From Clostridia bacterium (GTDB lineage Bacteria > Bacillota > Clostridia > Oscillospirales > Butyricicoccaceae): a stretch of DNA of 7,137 nt. A program made the position numbers and the translations under genes. The stretch lies in contig JAFYMQ010000188.1 of NCBI GenBank assembly GCA_017556565.1, positions 1-7,137 on the forward strand. The letters are read 5' to 3'. The notes beneath the pieces are model-generated. The model was not told where the DNA came from and did not search any database. It was given only the letters and a program-made list of their open reading frames with translations. Shown piece by piece: positions 1 to 5,228 of this stretch (within the stretch, counting starts at the first letter, position 1; each line of letters opens with the position of its first letter).

Positions 1-110
1 TCGGCATCGATTGGATAAACGACGGGAAGATTGAGATATTCAAAGAATACTTTCCCTATGACTACTATGTGTTTGAGGATCTGACAAACCCCCATAACGT
101 GGCATACTGA
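1..110 (+). CDS. C-terminal tail of an unidentified protein (partial, 5' end outside window)
   Basis: An open frame enters from the left edge (first full codon at base 3) and ends with TGA at 108-110, leaving 35 residues. The tail is rich in aromatic and acidic residues (for example EYFPYDYYVFEDLTNPH). No family is recognisable from this fragment. It contains GKIEI followed by VFEDLT, resembling GKINI followed by VYCDLT at the end of the next gene, so it may be a tandem paralogue of that lipoprotein (inference). The gap to the next start is only 29 bases and shows no terminator or clear promoter, so the two are probably co-transcribed. The reading frame is supported mainly by its codon content and the spacing to the next gene. 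Confidence 0.6.
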   Translation, partial: GIDWINDGKIEIFKEYFPYDYYVFEDLTNPHNVAY

Positions 111-139
111 CGCTTGATTCTCGTGCGAGGACAATAAAT

Positions 140-766
140 ATGAAACACCGACTTACCGAAACACTATGCCGGTTGTTTGTATGTGTGTTTTTGGTGCTGG
201 GTGTATTGGCGGCGTGTGCCGACAAAAAAGCCGACGACACAGTCGGTGATGTGTCCACCGATACACCTGCGCAGTTCACCGAGGCTCTTCCCGAAAGTGT
301 GACACAGCGTGTATACGATGCCATAGTCAAGGGCGAGACCAATATCGACGAGCTTTTTGAGGGTGGAGTTTTTGATATATACAAGCTTGCGCTGGGCAAT
401 CATATCCCCACGTACCATCAAAGCAATGGCAATCTTGTCAAAAATACGAATATGTATATCCCCGTATTCTACGACGGAGAGGTAATATCCTCAATATACA
501 CCGGCCCCAAGACCTCATACGAGTTTGCAAGAGACGAGCTTGCCGCCGCGCTGAGTGAAAGTGATTTTGCCAAAGCGGTCATAGTCTATTCCCGAGGCGA
601 CATATATGTCTGCGACGGCGAGAACGCGGTCAAATACTCCCAGTTTGCCGAATATGACGAAAACGAGCCGCCGTTCGTCGACAGTAATGGCAAGATCAAC
701 ATTGACTGCTCGGGTCTGGTCTATTGCGACCTGACCCAAATGCACCCGCTGACACAAGCCAAATAA
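140..766 (+). CDS. Putative secreted lipoprotein of unknown function
   Basis: 208 residues. The N-terminus is a type II signal peptide: positive residues (K2, H3, R4, R11), a hydrophobic core at about 12-23, then a lipobox LAAC with the lipidated cysteine at C26. The mature protein should be anchored on the outer face of the cytoplasmic membrane. A polar, Asp/Thr-rich linker (about 28-45) leads into a globular region of about 160 residues that I do not recognise. The ATG at 140 follows a purine-rich GAGGA about 8 bases upstream, and the signal peptide supports this start. DCSGLV at 189-194 resembles the catalytic cysteine motif of NlpC/P60 peptidases, but only 14 residues follow, so the histidine part of that fold cannot be present. 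The gene ends 20 bases before a strong terminator and is probably the last of its operon. Confidence is high for the gene and lipoprotein nature, low for any function. Confidence 0.85.
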   Translation: MKHRLTETLCRLFVCVFLVLGVLAACADKKADDTVGDVSTDTPAQFTEALPESVTQRVYDAIVKGETNIDELFEGGVFDIYKLALGNHIPTYHQSNGNLVKNTNMYIPVFYDGEVISSIYTGPKTSYEFARDELAAALSESDFAKAVIVYSRGDIYVCDGENAVKYSQFAEYDENEPPFVDSNGKINIDCSGLVYCDLTQMHPLTQAK

Positions 767-786
767 CAAGCGTATTTACAAAAAAC

Positions 787-819
787 AACCTGCCGTTTCG
801 GGTGTCGAGACGGCAGGTT
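787..819. terminator. Bidirectional intrinsic terminator between convergent genes
   Basis: The arm AACCTGCCGT (787-796) pairs perfectly with ACGGCAGGTT (810-819). The inner bases extend the stem by a G-U pair and three Watson-Crick pairs around a five-base loop (801-805). On the plus strand the stem runs into TTTTT (818-822). On the minus strand it is followed by a U-rich tract, TTGTTTTTTG. It lies between the lipoprotein gene (+) and the small cysteine protein gene (-), so it can serve both. Confidence 0.93.
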
Positions 820-834
820 TTTATATATTGCTTA

Positions 835-1041
835 TTACAGCTTAAAATCTTCTTCTTTGACGTTGAGCTTGGGTTTGACGGGAGGGGGCGGGGTGCGACG
901 CAGGGGGTCATAGCAGAACTTGCGGCACTTGTGGGTATCGGACACGGGGCCTTTGTGCTCGCAAAGAACACTGGTGCCGCTGTAATCTCTGGCATGCACG
1001 CAGTACAGGCATATTTTTTGAATATTTTTTCCAAAAATCAT
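835..1041 (-). CDS. Small cysteine-containing protein, putative metal binding, function unknown
   Basis: 68 residues from ATG at 1041. Five cysteines are arranged as CLYC (C11, C14), C27, then C39 and C43 in the segment CRKFCYDPLRRTPPPP. The paired CxxC plus spaced cysteines suggest a zinc-ribbon or Fe-S-type site (inference). From memory, small proteins with a CxxC, a lone C and a C-(R/K)-K-F-x-YDPL-(K/R)-R-x-P motif recur in Oscillospirales genomes as uncharacterised proteins; I cannot verify this by search. The tail is proline-rich, then charged. A GTG in frame at 1050 would add three residues, but that GTG is part of the Shine-Dalgarno sequence, so ATG at 1041 is preferred. The gene lies downstream of ylbJ on the same strand, has its own promoter, and ends at the shared terminator. 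Confidence 0.85.
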   Translation of the reverse strand: MIFGKNIQKICLYCVHARDYSGTSVLCEHKGPVSDTHKCRKFCYDPLRRTPPPPVKPKLNVKEEDFKL

Positions 1042-1047
1042 ATTTGA

Positions 1048-1053
1048 CACCTC
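1048..1053 (-). promoter_or_regulatory. Ribosome binding site deciding the start of the small cysteine protein
   Basis: The minus strand reads GAGGTG, six bases before the ATG at 1041. The upstream in-frame GTG (1050-1048) falls inside this element, so it is unlikely to be the initiation codon. Confidence 0.8.
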
Positions 1054-1061
1054 ACGAATAT

Positions 1062-1090
1062 ATTATACGACCTTTTTTGCTGCGTTTCAA
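1062..1090 (-). promoter_or_regulatory. Sigma-A-type promoter of the small cysteine protein gene
   Basis: On the minus strand, TTGAAA (1090-1085) is followed after exactly 17 bases by TATAAT (1067-1062), a near-perfect vegetative promoter. Transcription would start near 1055, giving a leader of about 14 bases that holds little more than the ribosome binding site. The -35 box directly abuts the ylbJ stop codon (1091-1093). No terminator separates the two genes, so ylbJ read-through is also possible. Confidence 0.87.
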
Positions 1091-2257
1091 TCATTTTCTT
1101 GCAAATATCCGCAAAACCAGCCACAATACCGCCCATACCGCCACGCAGCACACCAATGCGCAGGCAAACAGTCTGATGCCCGAGCAGCCGTAAATGGCGC
1201 TTAGCTGTCCGCTTACCGTTTTGGACGCCTGCACGTCAAAGGGCAGCGCTCTTGCGCCCAGATAGGTCAGGATCGCCGACAGACCGCCGTGGAGCAGCTT
1301 GCCGACAATATAGGGGCGGGGTCTGAGACCGCTGTCGCACATAAAATCCAGCACCTGAAAATGCACCGACAGTCCCGCCCAGCCGAGCATAAAGGCGGCT
1401 GCGGTGATGTTCGGCAGACCCTGCCCCGCCTGCGCGATGCCGCTGACTCCGCCGCTCATCTCGAATATGCCGCTTATCAGCTTTTCGGAAAACAGGGCGG
1501 GCAGGTCAAGGGGGCGCAGGGCGGATGTCAGCACACGGGCAAGGGTGGGGATGATCCCCGTCAGGTGGAGCAGTCTGACCGCCACCGTGAAAAACACCAC
1601 ATAGGCACAGACGTTGATCACCGACTGGGCAGAGCTTTTGACCGAGCGGGTAAACAGCGCAGCGTAGGACAGTTTGGGGGTGTCGGGCGTGGGATTTTGG
1701 GGCAATACGGCGGCGGATGAGTCCTCCCTGCCCCTGCCGTAAAACCGAAAGATCACACCGATAATAAGCGAGGACAGTATATGCGCACCATAGAGCAGCA
1801 CACCCGCCGCAGTGCAGCCGAAGAGCGATGCGCCCACCACGCCCAGTATGAACGCAGGGCCGCAGTTGTTGCAAAACGCCAGCAGACGTTCTGCCTGGGT
1901 GCGGGTGCAGGCGCCCGAGCGGTAAAGCATTACCGCATTGTACGCGCCCACCGGGTAGCCGCCGATAAGTCCCAGCAAAAACGCGGTAGCGCACACACCC
2001 GGGACATTGAAAAGCCGTCTCACAGGCTTGTCAAGCACCTGCCCCACCCTGCCGCCAAGTCCGCTGCCCAGCGCCAGTGAGGACACTACCATAAAGGGAA
2101 ACAGCGACGGAATAAGCACGCGGGCACAGAGGGACAGACCGTCAAGGGCGGCAGCCGAGGTTTCGCGGGTATAGGCAAGCAGACCGTAGCCAAAAAACAC
2201 TACGGACAAACAGAATAATATACGCATAAGGCGCGATCTGATAGCGGTCGTTGTCAT
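1091..2257 (-). CDS. ylbJ: Sporulation integral membrane protein YlbJ-like (Gate/nucleoside-recognition domain)
   Basis: 388 residues, a polytopic membrane protein. Hydrophobic segments lie at about 11-29, 42-63, 88-110, 130-150, 152-172, 212-230, 283-300, 319-335 and 362-384. Family-like motifs are GLIGGYPVGA (96-105), CNNCGPAFILG (129-139), EMSGGVSG (266-273) and the second-half GWAGLSVHFQ (292-301). This is the two-repeat architecture of the Gate domain seen in YlbJ and spore maturation proteins. B. subtilis YlbJ is of similar length (about 408) and is a mother-cell sporulation protein needed for normal spore formation; its transported substrate is unknown. An upstream in-frame ATG at 2293 exists, but ATG at 2257 has a strong GGGAGGT just before it and starts at a typical membrane N-terminus. 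The gene is divergent from yqfC, another sporulation gene. A SpmA/SpmB-type relative is the main alternative, less likely given length and motifs. Confidence 0.85.
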   Translation of the reverse strand: MTTTAIRSRLMRILFCLSVVFFGYGLLAYTRETSAAALDGLSLCARVLIPSLFPFMVVSSLALGSGLGGRVGQVLDKPVRRLFNVPGVCATAFLLGLIGGYPVGAYNAVMLYRSGACTRTQAERLLAFCNNCGPAFILGVVGASLFGCTAAGVLLYGAHILSSLIIGVIFRFYGRGREDSSAAVLPQNPTPDTPKLSYAALFTRSVKSSAQSVINVCAYVVFFTVAVRLLHLTGIIPTLARVLTSALRPLDLPALFSEKLISGIFEMSGGVSGIAQAGQGLPNITAAAFMLGWAGLSVHFQVLDFMCDSGLRPRPYIVGKLLHGGLSAILTYLGARALPFDVQASKTVSGQLSAIYGCSGIRLFACALVCCVAVWAVLWLVLRIFARK

Positions 2258-2260
2258 TTT

Positions 2261-2267
2261 ACCTCCC
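2261..2267 (-). promoter_or_regulatory. Ribosome binding site deciding the ylbJ start
   Basis: The minus strand reads GGGAGGT three bases before the ATG at 2257. The longer frame starting at 2293 would begin upstream of the predicted transcription start, so the shorter protein is chosen. Confidence 0.8.
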
Positions 2268-2275
2268 GGGTCGTG

Positions 2276-2304
2276 AATATAATTTCTGCACAATATATAT
2301 TCAA
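2276..2304 (-). promoter_or_regulatory. Putative sigma-A-type promoter of ylbJ
   Basis: On the minus strand TTGAAT (2304-2299) and TATATT (2281-2276) are separated by exactly 17 bases. The predicted start near 2269 leaves a leader of about 12 bases including the ribosome binding site, much like the small cysteine protein promoter. ylbJ is controlled by the mother-cell factor sigma-E in Bacillus, so a vegetative-type promoter would be unexpected. The region is very AT-rich (it contains AATATATATT at 2292-2301), which raises the chance of a spurious match. Confidence 0.5.
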
Positions 2305-2326
2305 CGGAAAGGACGGTAATGATTAT

Positions 2327-2620
2327 ATGTCTTGTATATCAGCCTACAAAAAGCTTGCTCACAAGCTGACCTCTCCCGATGATTTTGATCGGTCGCTGAT
2401 GCTCGGGTTTGCCTGTATGCGCATGGCAGGTGACCGACTGCTGACGGTTGACGGGCACAAGGGAGTCATCCACTACGACAGGAGCGAGATAGTATTCCGC
2501 GCCAAAAATACGGAGGTGCAGGTGTGCGGGCAGGAGCTGTGCATCGCCGCCTACAACAAGACCTATCTCAGCATCAAGGGGCAGATAGCTGCCATCAATA
2601 TGAGGAGGTATGGGGGTTGA
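2327..2620 (+). CDS. yqfC: Sporulation protein YqfC (YabP/YqfC family)
   Basis: 97 residues, close to the 93 of B. subtilis YqfC. The second half shows the family's short beta-strand pattern, in the order RLLTVDGHKGVIHYDRSEIVF, then VQVCGQELCIAAYNKTYLSIKG. Members are small, soluble, mother-cell sporulation proteins whose biochemical role is unknown. ATG at 2327 is the only good in-frame start; a GGAAAGGA lies upstream but about 13 bases away, which is long. An out-of-frame ATG at 2319 sits at a better distance from the same element. The stop overlaps the yqfD start by four bases (TTGA), so the two are translationally coupled. No convincing plus-strand promoter was found; a partial sigma-E-like pair (GAATATA at 2275-2281, TATATTCA 14 bases later) is only suggestive. 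Confidence 0.88.
   Translation: MSCISAYKKLAHKLTSPDDFDRSLMLGFACMRMAGDRLLTVDGHKGVIHYDRSEIVFRAKNTEVQVCGQELCIAAYNKTYLSIKGQIAAINMRRYGG
2603..2608 (+). promoter_or_regulatory. Ribosome binding site deciding the TTG start of yqfD
   Basis: A perfect AGGAGG lies inside the last codons of yqfC, eight bases before TTG at 2617. The nearby ATG at 2610 is out of frame with yqfD and too close to the element. The next in-frame ATG is deep inside the conserved domain, so TTG at 2617 is the only sensible start. Confidence 0.85.
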
Positions 2621-3777
2621 CCCGATTTTTTCGCGGGAGTCTCTGCATAGAGTGTTCGGGTGACTGTGAGCGGCTGCTCAAAAACGCCGCCCTCCACAAT
2701 CTGTCTCTGTGGGAGGTCGAGCGCACACCCGAGCTTGGTCTGCGTTTTGGCTGCGCGGTGGAGGATATATACAAACTGCGCACGCTGGCTCATCGTTCGG
2801 GCTGCTCGCTGCGGGTAGTACGCAAGCGGGGCGCGCCGTTTTTTATACATCGGGTCTTGCGTCGCCCGGTGCTGGTTGTCGGGCTTGTGCTGACTCTGGC
2901 TGTGCTGTGGGCAATGGGCTCGCGGGTGTGGAATATCCGTATAGACGCGCCCGAAAACGTGGACATTGCCGCCATGGAGACTTTGCTGTATCAATCGGGG
3001 CTGCGTGTGGGTATGCCGGTGCGGCAGGTGCGGGCGCAGCTTATCCGCAACGCCGTGATGTCTCAGTGTGATGAGCTGGCGTTTTTGACCGTAAACGTAA
3101 CCGGCACTACGGCAAAGGTGCAGCTGTATCCGCGGGAGGAGCTTTTGGCGCCTTTGCCCGATACTTCGCCCTGCGACATTGTCAGCGGAGTTACGGGCAT
3201 AATAACCGATATAAGGATAAAAAACGGCACCTCCTCACTGCGAAAATGGCAGAGTATTTATGAGGGTGACCTGATCGCATCGGCGGATATGGTCGATCAG
3301 CATGGGCAGCTGCGGCAGGTGCATGCCGATGCCGAGATCGACGTGCGCACCCTGTACACACGCAAATGCGCGGTGGCAAAGGAGCTTTTTGAGCTTGTTC
3401 CTACCCCAAATACAAAAAAACGTTCATATTTAGTGGTAGGAAACCGCTGTATTAAGCTATATTTGATTGAAAGTCCGGGATATAAGTGGTATTATAGTAG
3501 TGTATGCAGAAAAACTCTGTCACTCAAAGACGGATTTGATCTGCCCATCACGCTGGTGACCGTGACCTATACCGAGTGCGAAAAGCGTGAGTACACTCCG
3601 GATGCGTCTCAATTGGAGCAGATGCTGAGTGAGCGCATGACGGCGGCTTTTATGCTGCAGCGCCCCGATGCCGCGCTGATAGACAGCAGCTTTACCCTGC
3701 TGCAGTCGGGCGGCGGGTATGAGGGCATTATGAGATTTGAATGCAGCGAAACTACAGGAATACAAATTGCGAGGTAG
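2617..3777 (+). CDS. yqfD: Sporulation protein YqfD
   Basis: 386 residues from a TTG start (B. subtilis YqfD is 398). The N-terminal cytoplasmic part carries the family pattern CIECSGDCERLLKNAALHNL followed by LWEVER (residues about 10-36). A basic run (RKRG, RVLRR) precedes one transmembrane segment at about 84-101. Directly after it, VWNIRIDAPENVDIAAME and SGLRVGMP recall a POTRA/FtsQ-like fold (inference). The rest is predicted extracytoplasmic. The protein belongs to the YqfD sporulation family, a sigma-E regulon member with yqfC in Bacillus. It overlaps yqfC by four bases and ends five bases before phoH. About 100 bases around 3411-3510 are far more AT-rich than the rest of the gene and use codons such as TTA, CTA, GTA and ATT that are rare elsewhere in it; a strong promoter-like sequence lies in that patch. 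Confidence 0.92.
   Translation: MTRFFRGSLCIECSGDCERLLKNAALHNLSLWEVERTPELGLRFGCAVEDIYKLRTLAHRSGCSLRVVRKRGAPFFIHRVLRRPVLVVGLVLTLAVLWAMGSRVWNIRIDAPENVDIAAMETLLYQSGLRVGMPVRQVRAQLIRNAVMSQCDELAFLTVNVTGTTAKVQLYPREELLAPLPDTSPCDIVSGVTGIITDIRIKNGTSSLRKWQSIYEGDLIASADMVDQHGQLRQVHADAEIDVRTLYTRKCAVAKELFELVPTPNTKKRSYLVVGNRCIKLYLIESPGYKWYYSSVCRKTLSLKDGFDLPITLVTVTYTECEKREYTPDASQLEQMLSERMTAAFMLQRPDAALIDSSFTLLQSGGGYEGIMRFECSETTGIQIAR
3467..3495 (+). promoter_or_regulatory. Internal sigma-A-type extended -10 promoter inside yqfD
   Basis: TTGAAA (3467-3472) and TATTAT (3490-3495) are 17 bases apart, and TG at 3487-3488 completes an extended -10 (TGGTATTAT). The start point would be near 3502, about 280 bases before phoH. 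It lies in a roughly 100-base island that I count by hand at about 33% GC, against about 65% in the 60 bases at 3301-3360. It could give growth-phase expression of phoH-ybeY-era-recO-mutS2 independently of the sporulation genes upstream. The sequence match is direct; the role is inferred. Confidence 0.65.
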
Positions 3778-3782
3778 ATAAA

Positions 3783-4763
3783 ATGGATCAGATGATAAGT
3801 GTTGACAGAGTAGAGCATATTGCAAGTCTGTTTGGACTGCTTGACGAAAATCTCAGGCTGCTGTCCAACGAGTACGGTGTTATGATCACCAACCGCGACC
3901 AGCAGATAAAGATCTCGGGCGAGCCTGAGAACACCATGCAGGCAAAGCAGGCTGTGGAGGCACTGCTTGCGCTTATCATCCGCGGCGAGGAGATAGACGC
4001 ACAGCGGGTCAACTACGTCATCTCCATGGTGCGCGACGGCAGACAGGATCAGATAGGTCAGATGGCAAAGGACGTTATCTGCGTGACCATGCGCGGCAAG
4101 CCCGTCAAGGCCAAGACTGTCGGTCAGCAGAAATACGTGGATGCCGTACAGTCCAATATTATGACCGTGGGCGTTGGCCCTGCCGGTACGGGCAAGACCT
4201 ATCTTGCCGTTGCCTGCGCTGTTGCGGCATTCAGGCAGAAGACCGTCAACCGTATCATTCTGACCCGTCCCGCCGTTGAGGCCGGCGAGAAGCTGGGATT
4301 TCTGCCCGGCGATCTGCACAACAAGGTCGACCCCTACCTGCGCCCTCTGTACGATGCGCTGTTTGATATGATGGGCCCCGAGGCTTTCCAGAGATATATG
4401 GAGCGCGGCAATATTGAGGTTGCTCCTCTGGCATACATGCGCGGCAGAACGCTGGACGATGCGTTTATTATTCTGGATGAGGCGCAGAACACCACCACCG
4501 AGCAGATGAAGATGTTCCTCACCCGTATGGGTATGGGTTCCAAGGTTGTCATCACCGGTGACGTTACACAGATAGACCTGCCCGACGGCAAAAAGAGCGG
4601 CCTCAAAGAGGCTATCAACGTGCTTGCAGGCATTGACGATATCGCAATATGCAATCTTGACCACCGCGACGTTGTCCGTCACGAGCTGGTCAGCAAGATA
4701 ATTCTGGCTTATGAGAAAAAAGCCGCAGGAAAGAAGGGCGAGCATGGCAAAGCTAAAGGTTAA
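3783..4763 (+). CDS. phoH: PhoH family ATPase (PhoH-like protein)
   Basis: 326 residues, like B. subtilis PhoH (319). An N-terminal KH-like region (about 1-110) precedes the P-loop ATPase domain. Walker A is GPAGTGKT (132-139), the family signature TRPAVEAGEKLGFLPGD spans 161-177, Walker B is FIILDEAQN (228-236), and the sensor-like VITGDVTQ is at 256-263. DHRDVVRH near the end is also typical. PhoH proteins are cytoplasmic ATPases thought to act in RNA metabolism; the genetic link to YbeY supports that, but the exact reaction is unsettled. ATG at 3783 is chosen because GAGGT lies seven bases before it; an in-frame ATG at 3741 lies within yqfD and lacks a good site. The gap to yqfD is five bases and the 3' end overlaps ybeY by 20 bases. 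Confidence 0.96.
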   Translation: MDQMISVDRVEHIASLFGLLDENLRLLSNEYGVMITNRDQQIKISGEPENTMQAKQAVEALLALIIRGEEIDAQRVNYVISMVRDGRQDQIGQMAKDVICVTMRGKPVKAKTVGQQKYVDAVQSNIMTVGVGPAGTGKTYLAVACAVAAFRQKTVNRIILTRPAVEAGEKLGFLPGDLHNKVDPYLRPLYDALFDMMGPEAFQRYMERGNIEVAPLAYMRGRTLDDAFIILDEAQNTTTEQMKMFLTRMGMGSKVVITGDVTQIDLPDGKKSGLKEAINVLAGIDDIAICNLDHRDVVRHELVSKIILAYEKKAAGKKGEHGKAKG

Positions 4764-5226
4764 AATCGAAGGCGAGGGCACCGACAGCGCCAAGACCCTG
4801 ATCAGGCTGGCTGCCAAAGCCGCCTATAACGAGTTTGGCTATGACCGGGACGGATTTGTCTACATTCAGCTTGTTGACGGCGAGGAGATAAGAGAGCTTA
4901 ATTCTGCTCACCGCAAGGTTGACAAGGTGACGGACGTGCTTTCTTTTCCCATGATGGATTACTACCGCGGTGAGTGCCGCGAAAATATGCCCTGCCTGAC
5001 CGAAAGCGGCGAGCTTGAGATAGGCGACATGGTCATATGCACCGAACGCGCCCGCGAGCAGGCAAGAGAGTTTGGCCACAGTTTTTCCCGTGAGTGTGCC
5101 TACCTGACCGTGCACAGCATACTGCATCTGCTGGGATTTGACCATGTGGATGAGGGCGCGGAAAAAGCCGCCATGCGTGAAAAAGAAGAAAAAATACTCA
5201 AAAAGCTTGGGCTTGAAAGGAAATAA
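4744..5226 (+). CDS. ybeY: Endoribonuclease YbeY (rRNA maturation factor)
   Basis: 160 residues, normal for the UPF0054 family. The metal-binding signature is HSILHLLGFDH (124-134), giving H124, H128 and H134 as zinc ligands. TDVLSFP (63-69) and LEIGDMVIC (91-99) are also family hallmarks. YbeY is a cytoplasmic single-strand endoribonuclease-type protein involved in 16S rRNA 3' end maturation and ribosome quality control, and it acts in concert with Era. ATG at 4744 follows AAGGG by five bases; an in-frame ATG at 4711 lies further inside phoH without a clear site. The first 20 bases overlap phoH, implying translational coupling. The stop is two bases before era. In Bacillus, pgpH/yqfF lies between phoH and ybeY and dgkA/cdd follow; none is present here. 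Confidence 0.96.
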   Translation: MAKLKVKIEGEGTDSAKTLIRLAAKAAYNEFGYDRDGFVYIQLVDGEEIRELNSAHRKVDKVTDVLSFPMMDYYRGECRENMPCLTESGELEIGDMVICTERAREQAREFGHSFSRECAYLTVHSILHLLGFDHVDEGAEKAAMREKEEKILKKLGLERK

Positions 5227-5228
5227 AT

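Noticed and set aside
706..723. DCSGLV in the lipoprotein as an NlpC/P60 catalytic site
   Set aside because: The motif lies 14 residues from the C-terminus, leaving no room for the catalytic histidine. The upstream paralogue-like tail lacks the cysteine, so it is most likely coincidence.
1289..1720. A 143-codon plus-strand open frame opposite ylbJ
   Set aside because: Its composition is low in hydrophobic core residues and rich in Q, G, H and R, typical of the complement of a membrane protein gene. ylbJ on the other strand is convincing.
2278..2283. TATAAT as a plus-strand sigma-A promoter for yqfC
   Set aside because: No acceptable -35 lies 16-18 bases upstream; TTGTCA at 2251-2256 would need a 21-base spacer.
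3737..3766. TTGAAT, 18 bases, TACAAA just before phoH as its promoter
   Set aside because: The -10 matches only four of six positions and transcription would start within the ribosome binding site. The upstream extended -10 promoter at 3467-3495 is far better.
3609..4817. A 402-codon open frame on the minus strand opposite phoH
   Set aside because: phoH on the other strand carries all its ATPase motifs. The antisense product has no coherent domain or ribosome binding site context that I could see.
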